NCBI GenBank assembly: GCA_022616275.1 | Contig: JAKEFB010000142.1 | Span: 47,687-111,686, forward strand | Source: Chloroflexota bacterium | GTDB lineage: Bacteria; Chloroflexota; Anaerolineae; Promineifilales; Promineifilaceae | Direction: 5' to 3' | DNA: 64,000 bases | Shown here: in pieces, positions 1 to 8,876 of the stretch | Numbering within the stretch: the first letter of the stretch is position 1 | How the letters are laid out: each line of letters opens with the position of its first letter | The notes under the pieces: model-generated | Told to the model about the DNA's origin: nothing | The model's database searches: none | The model's input: the letters and a program-made list of their open reading frames with translations, nothing else | Position numbers and translations under genes: made by a program

Positions 1-661
1 AGCCGCGCTCGCTGATCAGACCGATAAAGGCGGTGATCTTGCGGCCGAAAAACTGTTCCGCCTCCTCGAGGGTAGCGGCGTAGTTCAGCGCCGGTGGCGC
101 GACATGGTCGCGAAAATCGTAGACCCGCTCAAACCCTTCCCGGTGGTGGATCATCAGCTCGCCGGTCAGCCACAGGTAGTAGAGGGCCAGGGAGGAATCC
201 TTCCGGCCCCGATAGCTGTCCACGCGCTGATGGCCGGCAAAGTCGCGGTTGCCCAGCGGGCCACGCTGGCGCAGCTCAGCCCGGACCTCTTCCAGTAGCG
301 CTGGGTGGCTGGCGGCAAACTCGGCCCAGCGTTTGTCGCTCTCCCGGTGGCGCATGGGGACGCGCCAGAAGGGCAGCTCAGACATGGGGTAGATGAACAG
401 CCCGCCGCCGTAATCAAAAAAGGCGCGGTCCTGGTAGAGAAGCTGGTCGAGATACTCCGGCCGGTAATCAATGACCCGGCCCCACAAGGCGATGTCGTGG
501 CTGCGGGCGACGATGTTCAACGGGTCCATTTGTAGCGCTTCCATGGTGCGCAACGCCCCGGCCGTGCCCTCCTTCCCCGCCCAGCGCCGGCCGGGCCACA
601 ACCCCTGTCGCCCCAGCACAAACCGCCGGGCGGTTGTTTTGGAGATAGTGATAGAATCCAC
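1..661 (-). CDS. YcaQ/AlkX-type winged-helix DNA glycosylase, 3' end outside window
   Basis: The minus-strand frame opens at a GTG (661-659) and runs off the left edge, so about 220 N-terminal residues are visible. It begins VDSITISKTTARRFVLGRQG and continues with a segment holding ALQMDPLNIVARSHDIALW, then FFDYGGGLFIYPMSELPFWR. This is the layout of the HTH_42/YcaQ family of DNA glycosylases that unhook interstrand crosslinks. In those enzymes the first helical region carries a Q-x-Q or Q-x-D catalytic motif, and QMD fits that position. No Shine-Dalgarno sequence is obvious. It lies downstream of ada on the same strand, beyond a hairpin terminator, so the two alkylation-repair genes are neighbours but probably separate transcripts. 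Confidence 0.75.
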   Translation of the reverse strand, partial: MDSITISKTTARRFVLGRQGLWPGRRWAGKEGTAGALRTMEALQMDPLNIVARSHDIALWGRVIDYRPEYLDQLLYQDRAFFDYGGGLFIYPMSELPFWRVPMRHRESDKRWAEFAASHPALLEEVRAELRQRGPLGNRDFAGHQRVDSYRGRKDSSLALYYLWLTGELMIHHREGFERVYDFRDHVAPPALNYAATLEEAEQFFGRKITAFIGLISERG

Positions 662-707
662 AAGGCGAGTGTAGTGCAGGCAGATTGGATTGACAAGACA
701 GCCAAAC

Positions 708-734
708 AAAAAGGGCAGCCCGCGCTGCCCTTTT
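708..734. terminator. Bidirectional rho-independent terminator
   Basis: AAAAGGGCAGC (709-719) pairs with GCTGCCCTTTT (724-734) around a CCGC loop. A runs on the left and T runs on the right make it terminator-like on both strands. It ends the ada transcript before the YcaQ-type gene. Confidence 0.75.
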
Positions 735-775
735 CACTCGTAAAACCAATCGGTGAAATCTGTGCAATCTGTGGA

Positions 776-1849
776 TTACCCTACCGGAACGCCTTCCGCG
801 GCCTCTCGCTCCAGCAGCGCCCGCTTCCGTTCAATCCCCCAACGGTAGCCACCAAGCTCGCCGTTGCCTCGCACCACCCGGTGGCAGGGAATGGCCACGG
901 CGATGCCATTGGAGGCGCAGGCCTGGGCCACGGCCCGGCCGGCCTTGGGACTGCCAATTCGGGCGGCGACGTCGCCGTAACTCATGGTCGCGCCGGCCGG
1001 GATCTGCTGCAAAGCCAGCCAGACCCGCCGCTGAAAGGCCGTGCCCTGAACGTCGAGGGGCAGGTCCAGGCCCTGCTGGGGCGACTCCAGGAAAGCCAGC
1101 ACCTGGGCCACCGTCGCTTCAAACGCGGGATCACTGTCCTGGAATTCGGCCTGGGGGAACCTGTCCCGCAGGCGTTCGGACAACATCTCCGGGCTTTCGC
1201 CAAACTCAATGGCGCAAATGCCCTGGGCGGTGGCCGCCACCAGGACCCAGCCCAGGTAAGATAGCTTCGTGGCCAACCAGATCGGTAACCCCTGGGCGCC
1301 ATTCTGGTAAGCAGCCGGTCTCATTCCCAAGGCCGTCGTCGCCTGTTCGTAGAAGCGGCCGCTGGAGGCAAAGCCGGCGTTGTACATTGCTTCGGTGACG
1401 GTGGCGTCCTGCTGCAACGTGTCCCGGACCCGGCCGAGGCGCTTTTCCATGGCGTACTGCTTGGGGGTCACGCCGACCGTCTTTTTGAACAGCCGGTGGA
1501 AGTAATAAGGGCTCAGGCCGACGACCTCGGCCAGCTCATTCAACGACGGCGGCGTCTCGGCCTCCTCGATAAGCTGGCAGGCCCTGACAATGGCCTCGTT
1601 CTGCGGCGCCGGCCGGCCGGCTAGTTGCGGCTGGCAGCGTTTGCACGGCCGGAAGCCGGCCTGTTCCGCCTCCGGCCAGGCGTCGAAAAAGCGGACGTTT
1701 TCCCGGTTAGGAAGCCGGGAAGCGCAGCCCGGCCGGCAATAGACGCTGGTCGTCACCACTCCATAAACAAACGCCCCCTCTGCCTCCCGGTCACGCTGGA
1801 CGACGGCCGCCCACCGGGCCTGATCAGTTGAAAATTGATTCTCGTTCAT
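776..1849 (-). CDS. ada: Ada: methylphosphotriester-DNA/O6-methylguanine-DNA methyltransferase and AraC-type activator
   Basis: The layout is that of the full-length bifunctional Ada protein: an N-terminal zinc/methyl-acceptor domain with CRPGC and CKRC, an AraC-type helix-turn-helix middle, and a C-terminal O6-alkylguanine transferase with the PCHR acceptor site. Starting at the ATG at 1849 puts the zinc cysteines at residues 38, 42, 69 and 72, exactly the E. coli Ada numbering, and the acceptor Cys near 322. A second in-frame ATG lies 12 bases upstream (1861), but the AAGGA-like Shine-Dalgarno fits the 1849 start better. Transfer of a methyl group to Cys38 converts family members into transcription activators. 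The upstream Ada box indicates autoregulation. Length (357 aa) is normal. Confidence 0.96.
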   Translation of the reverse strand: MNENQFSTDQARWAAVVQRDREAEGAFVYGVVTTSVYCRPGCASRLPNRENVRFFDAWPEAEQAGFRPCKRCQPQLAGRPAPQNEAIVRACQLIEEAETPPSLNELAEVVGLSPYYFHRLFKKTVGVTPKQYAMEKRLGRVRDTLQQDATVTEAMYNAGFASSGRFYEQATTALGMRPAAYQNGAQGLPIWLATKLSYLGWVLVAATAQGICAIEFGESPEMLSERLRDRFPQAEFQDSDPAFEATVAQVLAFLESPQQGLDLPLDVQGTAFQRRVWLALQQIPAGATMSYGDVAARIGSPKAGRAVAQACASNGIAVAIPCHRVVRGNGELGGYRWGIERKRALLEREAAEGVPVG

Positions 1850-1896
1850 CTGCTTTAGCATCCTTTTGGTTGAACACTCTCTGTACTTTCAACTGC

Positions 1897-1946
1897 ATTG
1901 TACGGCCTCTGAACAGTTAAAACTATCCGTTTCTTGCGCTCTAATT
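1897..1946 (-). promoter_or_regulatory. ada promoter with Ada box
   Basis: Reading the minus strand, AATTAGAGCGCAA (1946-1934) matches the Ada box rule AAT-N6-GCAA and differs by one base from the E. coli ada box as I recall it. Eight bases further on lies a weak -35 (TAGTTT, 1925-1920), then 17 bases, then -10 TACAAT (1902-1897). A poor -35 preceded directly by an Ada box is what an Ada-activated promoter should look like. Start ATG of ada follows about 48 bases after the -10. Confidence 0.7.
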
Positions 1947-2206
1947 CCCGACCCCGCCACGAGATTTCCAGCTTTCCAGCGTTTCCTTGGTCTAAGAAAT
2001 AAGTCGCAGTAGTCATATGATTTTCCTGTAGCTACGCTCTTATTTTCGTAGCCTCCCTAACCGAGTTTGTGACCAGCCTGTCACGGCTGAATACCTTTCA
2101 CCGTCTATTATACCTGACTCTCTCGCCGGCCGGTCGTTGTCCGCCCTTAAACAGAGAGGGTTTTCTGTTCAACCCAGTAGCAAGAAATTCTTTGACGTGC
2201 TTCTTT
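1947..2206. other. AT-richer intergenic stretch, no gene seen
   Basis: Between the ada regulatory region and the promoter of the ATPase gene. Base composition is clearly AT-richer than the surrounding genes. I see no convincing coding frame, RNA fold or family match. Confidence 0.5.
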
Positions 2207-2235
2207 TTGACATTAGACCACATTGAGATTATCAT
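2207..2235 (+). promoter_or_regulatory. Sigma70-type promoter for the ATPase gene
   Basis: TTGACA (2207-2212), a 17-base spacer, then TATCAT (2230-2235). This is one of the best promoter matches in the window. Transcription would start near 2242, about 30 bases before the ATG. Confidence 0.6.
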
Positions 2236-2247
2236 AATCTGCATGTG

Positions 2248-2265
2248 GTTTATTTGTTAATAAAC
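2248..2265. repeat. Inverted repeat between promoter and start codon
   Basis: GTTTATT (2248-2254) and AATAAAC (2259-2265) are perfectly complementary around TGTT. The position just after the predicted transcription start and before the ATG suits an operator or a short leader hairpin. No binding protein can be named. Confidence 0.4.
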
Positions 2266-2271
2266 AAGACC

Positions 2272-3696
2272 ATGTTTGTTGACCGCACACGAGAGCTACT
2301 CTTCCTTCGCCAGACCCTGTCTCGCCAGGACCGGGGCCAGATGCTCCTTCTCTACGGCCGGCGCCGGGTTGGCAAAACGGAGTTGCTGCGCCAGTGGGCC
2401 GTTACGTCGGGGCTATCCTACACTTACTGGATGGCGGAGAAGGAGCCGGCCGCTTTGCAACGCCGCAAGTTGTTCTCCCGCCTGCTGGACGTTCCGGTCC
2501 ACCAGGCCGTAGATTTTTCCAGTTGGTCAGAATTGTGGGATTGGATCGCGCCGCGCCTGGTTAGCCGCCGGCAAATCATTATCCTGGACGAGTTGCCATA
2601 CGCGGCCGCGGCCGACAGCGCCATGTTATCCGCTCTACAATATGCCTGGGACCACTACTTCCAGAACAGCCCGGTTATCCTCGTCCTGTGTGGTTCCCAG
2701 GTCAACCTCATGAGCACCATCATGACCCACCAATCGCCCCTGTTCGGCCGGCTGACGGGGCAGTGGTACTTGCAACCGTTGCCTTTTGCCGCTTTACGCC
2801 ACTTCTTCCCGGACTGGTCGGCCGAGGAGCGGGTCGCCGCCTATGCCATCGTGGGTGGTGTGCCGGCCTACCTGCAATGGCTGGACAGAAATCGTAGCCT
2901 GAGCGAAAACATTCGCCAGGTTATCACGGCGCAGGGTAGTATGTTTCTGGCCGAACCCAATTTGCTCCTATACGACGAGGTTCGCGAGCCGGCCGTCTAC
3001 CTGGCTATCTTGCAGGCCATTGGGGCCGGGTATCATACGCCGAAAGAGATCGGTGAAACCAGCCTGATCGGCCAGACTCACCTCTCGGCTTACTTGCGCA
3101 CCCTTCAGGAACTGCGCCTGGTGAAGCGCCACTTGCCGGCCACTTTGACAACTGCCCAACGGCGTCGCTCTCGCCAGGGCCGCTATCGCCTGGCCGACGC
3201 CTACCTGCGCTTCTACTTCCGTTTTCTGGCGCCCCACCTGGACCAGTTGCTCTTTACCCCGGAGGCGGTTCTGGAGCACATTCAAAAAGAACTCAGGGCC
3301 TTCGTCGGGCAAACGGCGTTTGAAGAGCTGGCCCAGGAGTGGGTAGCGGCGCGCGGCCGGGCTGGAACGGTGCCCTTTGCCCCCCAGGCTGTTGGCAGCC
3401 ATTGGAGCAAACGGGTGCAAGTTGACGTGGCGGCCATCAACTGGGACAGCCATGACGTATTGTTAGGCGAGTGCAAATGGGGAACGGAGCACGTGGACAA
3501 AGGAACTGTGCGGACAGTGATCGAACAAAAAACAGCCCGCCTGTTACAGGACCTGACCCCCTTAGGGGAGGAATGGCGGGTCCATTACGCCTTTTTTGCC
3601 CGGGCCGGCTATACGCCGGCCGCTTTAGCCAGCCTGCGAGAAGTGGACGGCCTCGGCGTTGACCTGGCGCAATTGGACCAGGAGCTTGAAGAGTAA
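2272..3696 (+). CDS. Archaeal-type AAA+ ATPase with C-terminal DUF234/PD-(D/E)XK-like domain
   Basis: Residues 1-35 give MFVDRTRELLFLRQ and the Walker A GRRRVGKTELL. A Walker B IILDELPYAA follows near residue 110 and a sensor-like LCGSQVNLM near 140. The C-terminal third has the DUF234 signatures YRLADAYLRFYFRFLAPH and VDVAAINWDSHDVLLGECKW, the latter resembling a restriction-like nuclease core. Proteins of this build are common in archaea and scattered in bacteria; their role is not established, and defence or mobile-element links have been suggested. The frame stays open to a GTG at 2245, but the ATG at 2272 gives the usual family start. It stands alone with its own promoter and an AT-rich leader, compatible with acquisition by transfer. 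Confidence 0.85.
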   Translation: MFVDRTRELLFLRQTLSRQDRGQMLLLYGRRRVGKTELLRQWAVTSGLSYTYWMAEKEPAALQRRKLFSRLLDVPVHQAVDFSSWSELWDWIAPRLVSRRQIIILDELPYAAAADSAMLSALQYAWDHYFQNSPVILVLCGSQVNLMSTIMTHQSPLFGRLTGQWYLQPLPFAALRHFFPDWSAEERVAAYAIVGGVPAYLQWLDRNRSLSENIRQVITAQGSMFLAEPNLLLYDEVREPAVYLAILQAIGAGYHTPKEIGETSLIGQTHLSAYLRTLQELRLVKRHLPATLTTAQRRRSRQGRYRLADAYLRFYFRFLAPHLDQLLFTPEAVLEHIQKELRAFVGQTAFEELAQEWVAARGRAGTVPFAPQAVGSHWSKRVQVDVAAINWDSHDVLLGECKWGTEHVDKGTVRTVIEQKTARLLQDLTPLGEEWRVHYAFFARAGYTPAALASLREVDGLGVDLAQLDQELEE

Positions 3697-3731
3697 ATTT
3701 CCAAACTTCTGGGGTTGACGACTTCGCAGCT

Positions 3732-4868
3732 TTAACCTCCGGGAGGTTCTTTTTGACCGGCTACCTGCTGGTAAACGGCCAGCGTCTCCTGGGCCGCCCT
3801 GTCCCAGGAAAACTCTCCAGCCCGCTCCAGGCCACGGCAGCGTAAATCCGCCCGCAGGGCGTCGTCGGCGACCACCCGACGCAACCCCTCGGCGATGCTG
3901 TCTACACTCCTGGGGTCTACCAGGTAGGCCGCCCCGTCGCAAATCTCGGCCAGGGAAGAGTTATCGCTGCTGAGCACCGGCGCGCCGCAGGCCATTGCCT
4001 CCAGAGGCGGCAGGCCAAAGCCTTCGTACAACGACGGAAAAACGAAAAGTGTGGTCAGGGAATAGAGGCCGGGCAGGTCTTCCGTGGGAATGTAACCCAG
4101 GAATTGGATGGCGTCGCGCAACCCTAGCGCCTCGATTTCCCGGCCGAATCCCTCCATGTGCCAGCCCCACGGCCCGGCCATCACCAGCCGGTGGGGGAAG
4201 CCCTGTTGCCGGAAACGCTGGAAGGCCTGCAGCAGGCGGCTGAGGTTCTTGCGCGGCTCCAACGTGCCCACGTATAGCAAAAACGCTTCCGGTAGCCCGT
4301 ACTTGCGCCGCAGCCGTTCCAGTTCCGCCTGGTCGTTGACCGGAGCAAAATGGGCAGGGGCGGCCTCGTAAATGACGTGGACTTTTTCGGCCGGCAGGTC
4401 CAGGACTCGAATCAAATCCTGGCGGGCGCTATGGGAAACGGTGATAACGGCCGCCGCCCGCCGGGCCACCATTGGCAAGAGCAGCCGCATGGTCAACAGC
4501 CTGGCCCGGGGATGGTAATGGCTGTAGAGGAACAGCGACGCGTCGTGAACGGAGAGGACAAACGGCCGGTCCAGGTAAAGCGGGGCCAGGGAGTTGGTAA
4601 AGTGGCACAGATCCGGCCGGCTCTGGGCAATGACCCGGGGGAGAACGGTTTGCATCCACGCCCACCGGCTCTGCGGAAAATATCCTGCTACCGGAACGGC
4701 CCCGGCCAGGTCAGATTCCAGGGCGCCAAGAGGCCGGTTGCTATAAAGCAAGAATTTACCTTCAGGGTACACCTTGAGCATGGCCGCCAGCAGCCGGCCG
4801 GTATAGTAACCAACGCCGGAACGTTCACCCAGCAGCGGCGTCCCGTCTAAGCCAATGGTCAAACCCAT
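3732..4868 (-). CDS. Family 4 glycosyltransferase
   Basis: GT-B fold glycosyltransferase of about 378 aa. The N-terminal GLDGTPLLGERSGVGYYTG is typical of the acceptor domain. The donor domain shows YVGTLEPRKNLSRLLQAF and the EX7E region in SLYEGFGLPPLEAMACGAPV. ATG at 4868 is preferred; a TTG two codons upstream (4874) would overlap the stop of the preceding gene. It is the last gene of a three-gene minus-strand surface-polysaccharide set (flippase, ligase/polymerase, this enzyme) and would add a sugar to a lipid-linked precursor on the cytoplasmic side. Donor and acceptor cannot be read from sequence. Confidence 0.9.
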   Translation of the reverse strand: MGLTIGLDGTPLLGERSGVGYYTGRLLAAMLKVYPEGKFLLYSNRPLGALESDLAGAVPVAGYFPQSRWAWMQTVLPRVIAQSRPDLCHFTNSLAPLYLDRPFVLSVHDASLFLYSHYHPRARLLTMRLLLPMVARRAAAVITVSHSARQDLIRVLDLPAEKVHVIYEAAPAHFAPVNDQAELERLRRKYGLPEAFLLYVGTLEPRKNLSRLLQAFQRFRQQGFPHRLVMAGPWGWHMEGFGREIEALGLRDAIQFLGYIPTEDLPGLYSLTTLFVFPSLYEGFGLPPLEAMACGAPVLSSDNSSLAEICDGAAYLVDPRSVDSIAEGLRRVVADDALRADLRCRGLERAGEFSWDRAAQETLAVYQQVAGQKEPPGG

Positions 4869-4870
4869 GT

Positions 4871-6703
4871 TCAATCTTCACGCGGCAGAGTGACCACCGG
4901 AGCGGTGGCCGCTGCCTGAATTGCCATGCCGGCCGGTTGCTGCCCCGGCCGCCGGCCACGCCATCCGCGCCTGGCAACCCACAGGCCGGATAACAACCAG
5001 AAAAGCAGGCCAGTACCATTAAACAGCAGGAAGTAGTCTAACAGACCATGAATGAAATAAGCCAACAGGCCGGCCGCCAGGGCCAGCGACCAGACCGAGG
5101 CTGGCTGCCAGCGTACACCGGCACGCCCATTATCACGTCCAATGCGGCGCTCGCCACCGCGCACGCTCTTGACAATGTCCAGGCCGACCAGAGCCAGCCA
5201 GGCAAAGAAGGGCAGGCTGCCCAGCAAGCCCAGCGAAACCAGCGTCTCCACATACCAGTTGTTGGTGTGGATGGACGTATTCCAGACCTCGTAACCCAAC
5301 CATTTGCCGTAGCTCATACGGAAATTGTCCAGGCCAATGCCCAGCAGCGGCCTCTGGAGAAATTGCCGGGCGGCGGCCAGCCACAGCGCTCCCCGGCCGG
5401 GAATGGGGGCGACGAGTGCCCGGTTGTCGGTAAAAGTGTCCACGGCCGGTGTGGTCTGGCCCTCGTTCGGCTGCACCACCACGTCGGTGGCCACGTACAG
5501 GCCGTTCTTAACGCTGAACCAGACGACCTCTTCCTGGACCATGTCCCACTCCAGTTCATACGTGCCCGGAATAGACGGGGGGACCACCGGCACGGTCATG
5601 ACAATGCTTTCCCCCGGGTACACGTCCCGGTCCAGGGTCCAATGCAGATCATCGCTGGAGCGTTTATTATCGGCCGGGCGGTACCAGTGGGCGCCCAGGC
5701 GAATCGGATTCTCACCCTCTTCCGACCAGAGTAATGACCCCTGGTTCTCCACTCTGATGGTGACCATCTGTATTTCTGAGGCGGTCATCGTCAGGCGCTC
5801 CGGCACCTCGAAGCGAACCTGGTACCACTCATCGTCTCCTTCGGTGACCAACCGGAGGCGCAATACCGGGCTGAGCCAGGTATTCACGACGAAAAGGAAT
5901 AATATCACCCCGGCCAGTCCCAGCCACGGCCTAGCCTGGCGGCGTTCGCTGGCCGGCCGCCAAAGCAGCAAACCGGCAATGATCAGGCTGGCCAGAAAAA
6001 TGGTTACAAAACCGGAGCGGCTGTAGGTGAGGAAGACGGCCTGTAAGTATAGCAACCCGGCTCCCATGGTCATGCCGGCCAGCAACCGGTAGCCTCGTTG
6101 CCAGGCCGTCCAGGCTGCCGCCGTAAATAAGGGGGCAGTGGCTTCCATAAACATGGCCGTTTGGTTGGCATGGTTAAACGTGCCGGACAGGCGGATAAAA
6201 GGACCGGCGGCCGTCGGCGTTCCCCGAAACAGGTCCAGCCAGGCAATAGTCGTGCCCAGCCAGACTTCGGCCAGGCCGCTCATGACGGACAGCAACCCGC
6301 CCGCCAGCAGGGCCACCAGGACCACTGCCATCTCGCTCCGGTGGCGCACTAGTTGCGGAACGGCGAGAGCCAGGGCCAGGCCGCTCAGGCTGCGCACAGC
6401 CGCCTTCAAGGCATTAAGTTGCAGGTCGCCAGCCTGGCCGGCCGATAGGAACGCGACCACAGTTACCAGCGCCAGCAGCCCCAGCCAGGTCGCCGGCCAG
6501 ACCAGCCAGCCGGACTGCCGCCAGCGCTGCTCCTTCAGGACAAGGGCCATCGCCAGGGCTGCGGCCACCCCCAATACTACTTCCAGGTTAGTTAACCGGA
6601 AAGGCCCCAGGACAAGCCAGGGTGTCTCCAACTCAAAAGGAAGAGAAAATGCCAGGAGGGCAAGGCTAAAAAGGCCAAAACGACGTAACGACAATGCCTT
6701 CAT
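4871..6703 (-). CDS. O-antigen ligase/polymerase family membrane protein with an Ig-like insertion
   Basis: A polytopic membrane protein of 610 aa starting MKALSLRRFG; an alternative ATG lies 11 codons upstream. Many hydrophobic helices flank the Wzy_C-type segment, with RLSGTFNHANQTAMFMEA and LTYSRSGFVTIFLASLIIAG typical of O-antigen ligases and polymerases. Between the helical halves, around residues 296-411, is a soluble beta-rich region (RFEVPERLTMTASEI, GAHWYRP, PGTYELEWDMVQE). It looks like an immunoglobulin-type domain facing the outside. The gene ends two bases before the GT4 start, so translation is probably coupled. The expected role is polymerising or ligating surface polysaccharide at the outer face of the membrane. 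Confidence 0.8.
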   Translation of the reverse strand: MKALSLRRFGLFSLALLAFSLPFELETPWLVLGPFRLTNLEVVLGVAAALAMALVLKEQRWRQSGWLVWPATWLGLLALVTVVAFLSAGQAGDLQLNALKAAVRSLSGLALALAVPQLVRHRSEMAVVLVALLAGGLLSVMSGLAEVWLGTTIAWLDLFRGTPTAAGPFIRLSGTFNHANQTAMFMEATAPLFTAAAWTAWQRGYRLLAGMTMGAGLLYLQAVFLTYSRSGFVTIFLASLIIAGLLLWRPASERRQARPWLGLAGVILFLFVVNTWLSPVLRLRLVTEGDDEWYQVRFEVPERLTMTASEIQMVTIRVENQGSLLWSEEGENPIRLGAHWYRPADNKRSSDDLHWTLDRDVYPGESIVMTVPVVPPSIPGTYELEWDMVQEEVVWFSVKNGLYVATDVVVQPNEGQTTPAVDTFTDNRALVAPIPGRGALWLAAARQFLQRPLLGIGLDNFRMSYGKWLGYEVWNTSIHTNNWYVETLVSLGLLGSLPFFAWLALVGLDIVKSVRGGERRIGRDNGRAGVRWQPASVWSLALAAGLLAYFIHGLLDYFLLFNGTGLLFWLLSGLWVARRGWRGRRPGQQPAGMAIQAAATAPVVTLPRED

Positions 6704-6834
6704 ACATAAACAATACGGCTTTGGGCCGCGCCTCATCTAACAGCCAGATCATTACCAGGTCCGATATTCCACCGCCGGCTGTGACTCCCAGCGTCTGTGG
6801 ACGGCCTCTGCTGTGGAGGCTGACAAAGGGTTAA

Positions 6835-8115
6835 TTATCCCCCATTCGCCGGTACTTTGCCAGGTTTCGTTAGCGCTAGCGTCAACAGGCAGCATAGGAA
6901 CAAGATTCCCTCGGCCGCCACAACGGAAAGGGCCGGCCCGGCCGCTCCCTGGGTCGGGATAAGCCACCAGCTTAACGCCAGGTGAAAGAAGAGCATGAGT
7001 CCCACGTAAAGGCTAGAGAAAAGCTGTTGGCCCCGGGCAATCAGGAAATGGGTCAGCCCATAATTAATAGTGGCCGGGAGGGCCGAAAGGCCCAGGAAAC
7101 GCAATACGGCCACGCTGCCGGCGAACGCCTCGCCGTAGAGCGTCATAATCAACAGCGGCGCGGCCAGCCAAAAGAAAAGGGCCAGCCCTACCCCGGCCAG
7201 AGCGAGCAGCACGGTTGTATTGAGTCCCAGCCGGCGCGCCTGGCGCGGGTCGCTATGCACCAGCCCGCTAAAGACAGGGAAAACGGCCGCCAACAGTGCC
7301 GCCGGGACAATTTGCATCGGTTCCACCAGGCGGTGAGCAGCGCTATACTCGGCCACGGCGACCTCGTCCAGCCGGTAGGCCAGCAGAAAAATGGCCAGCC
7401 GCGTATAAGCAATGGACAGAAAAATGGCCACCCCCAGGGGAACGGCCTGGCGCAACACTGTTTCCCAGGGCCAGAGGGGTGCTCCGGCCGCCGGCCGTTG
7501 CCCCTTAAAAGCCCCCAGCCAGCCAGCTTGCTGCAGCCGCCAGTAGGCCCAACCCGTTGTCAGGGTGACGGCTGCCAGCGTAGCAAACCCCAGGCCGGCC
7601 AACCCACCATCCAGCCAGAGGACCACGCCGCCCAGGCCGGCCGTCAACAGCCGGGCCACCGCCAGCAGCCGGGCCTCTTCTTGCAGTGCCTGTTGGCCGC
7701 GAAAGACGTAAGCAGCAAATTCCAGGAAAGTCTGCCCCAGCATAGCCACTCCCAGGGCCAGCAAGCCGGCCTGGACCAGCGGCGCCCGGCCGGCCAGCAG
7801 CCACCACAGCAGCCCCAGGACGGGTAGGGAAAGAACCACTTTCAGCCGCAGCGCCTGCTGTACTAACGGCCGGGCCTGGCGCCCGAAAACGGCTACTTCA
7901 CGGGCAATCAACACCTGCAGGCCCATGTCGGCCAGTTGGGCCAGGACAAAGCCCAGGGCCAGGCCGTAGTTGTACAGCCCAAAATCGGCCTCGCCCAGGC
8001 GTCGCGCCGCCCACAAGGTCAGAACAAAGGAAGCGACCCGGCCGACCAACTCCGAGCTTAGCTTGAGCAGGGCGTTGCCGCTGATCCGCCGGTCTAAAGG
8101 TAAAAGCCCAGACAT
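6835..8115 (-). CDS. Polysaccharide flippase (Wzx/MATE-like)
   Basis: 426 aa with about 12-14 hydrophobic segments and the family opening ISGNALLKLSSELVGRVASF, followed by LWAARRLGEADFGLYNYGLA. This matches the polysaccharide biosynthesis flippase family, which moves lipid-linked oligosaccharides across the cytoplasmic membrane. It is first in the minus-strand set with the O-antigen ligase-like protein and the GT4 enzyme. About 130 bases separate it from the next gene, and I recognise no gene in that gap. No clear Shine-Dalgarno precedes the ATG. Confidence 0.88.
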   Translation of the reverse strand: MSGLLPLDRRISGNALLKLSSELVGRVASFVLTLWAARRLGEADFGLYNYGLALGFVLAQLADMGLQVLIAREVAVFGRQARPLVQQALRLKVVLSLPVLGLLWWLLAGRAPLVQAGLLALGVAMLGQTFLEFAAYVFRGQQALQEEARLLAVARLLTAGLGGVVLWLDGGLAGLGFATLAAVTLTTGWAYWRLQQAGWLGAFKGQRPAAGAPLWPWETVLRQAVPLGVAIFLSIAYTRLAIFLLAYRLDEVAVAEYSAAHRLVEPMQIVPAALLAAVFPVFSGLVHSDPRQARRLGLNTTVLLALAGVGLALFFWLAAPLLIMTLYGEAFAGSVAVLRFLGLSALPATINYGLTHFLIARGQQLFSSLYVGLMLFFHLALSWWLIPTQGAAGPALSVVAAEGILFLCCLLTLALTKPGKVPANGG

Positions 8116-8133
8116 GGGTCGCTAATTATATGG

Positions 8134-8166
8134 AGAGTACAAAACTCTCCAAGAGTTTTGTGCTCT
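8134..8166. repeat. Hairpin between divergent genes
   Basis: AGAGTACAAAACTC (8134-8147) pairs with GAGTTTTGTGCTCT (8153-8166) with one G-T pair and a five-base loop. It lies between the divergent flippase and ABC ATPase genes, so it may be an operator or the start of a leader. Confidence 0.45.
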
Positions 8167-8195
8167 AGCTACCAACGTGATACATTTCACAAACT

Positions 8196-8876
8196 ATGGA
8201 AATGGTCCGGTTGGAAGGGTTAAGCAAGACGTTTGCCGAAGGCGGCCGGGCGCGCGTGGTCCTGGACTGCGTGAACGCCGGCTTTACCGCCGGTGAGTTT
8301 GCCGTTTTGTTGGGCAAGAGTGGCAGCGGCAAGAGCACGTTGTTGAACCTGATCAGCGGTATCGAGCAGCCCACTTCCGGCGACGTTTTCGTCAACGGTC
8401 TGGCCATCACCCGGCTGCGAGAACGAGAGCGGACCCTCTTCCGGCGTGACCACATCGGTTTCGTCTTTCAATTTTTCAACCTTATCCCCACCCTGACAGT
8501 GCTGGAAAACGTCACCCTGCCCCAGGAGCTGGCCGGCCACAGCGGCCGGGCGGTCAACGAAACGGCCCTGCATTTGCTGGAACGGGTTGGGCTGGCCGAG
8601 CGGCGTGACGCCTTCCCGGACAGGCTCTCCGGCGGGGAGCAACAACGGGTCGCCATCGCCCGTGCCCTGACCCACGACCCGCTGCTGGTGCTGGCCGACG
8701 AACCGACGGGCAACCTCGACGAAGAAACCGGCCGGCGCGTCCTGACTCTCTTGCTGGAACTGACCCGCGCGGCCGGCAAGACGCTCATTATGGCCACTCA
8801 CAACCCCGAAGTCGTCCCCCTGGCCGATCGGGTGTTGGCCATTCATGAGGGACAGTTACGGGAGGAGCGGAGGTGA
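8196..8876 (+). CDS. ABC transporter ATP-binding protein, LolD/MacB type
   Basis: 226 aa with every ABC motif: Walker [10 protein letters not shown] (40-48), signature LSGGEQQ (144-150), and Walker [14 protein letters not shown] (163-175). The ADEPTGNLD wording is characteristic of the LolD/MacB/FtsE class that powers FtsX-type permeases acting on lipoproteins, peptides or envelope components. The next gene downstream is such a permease, 120 bases away. No strong Shine-Dalgarno is visible before ATG 8196. Confidence 0.95.
   Translation: MEMVRLEGLSKTFAEGGRARVVLDCVNAGFTAGEFAVLLGKSGSGKSTLLNLISGIEQPTSGDVFVNGLAITRLRERERTLFRRDHIGFVFQFFNLIPTLTVLENVTLPQELAGHSGRAVNETALHLLERVGLAERRDAFPDRLSGGEQQRVAIARALTHDPLLVLADEPTGNLDEETGRRVLTLLLELTRAAGKTLIMATHNPEVVPLADRVLAIHEGQLREERR

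Noticed and set aside
5048-5734. A 228-codon plus-strand frame opposite the O-antigen ligase-like gene
   Set aside because: It is antisense to well-formed membrane helices, has low-complexity Gln/Gly/Arg composition and no recognisable fold.
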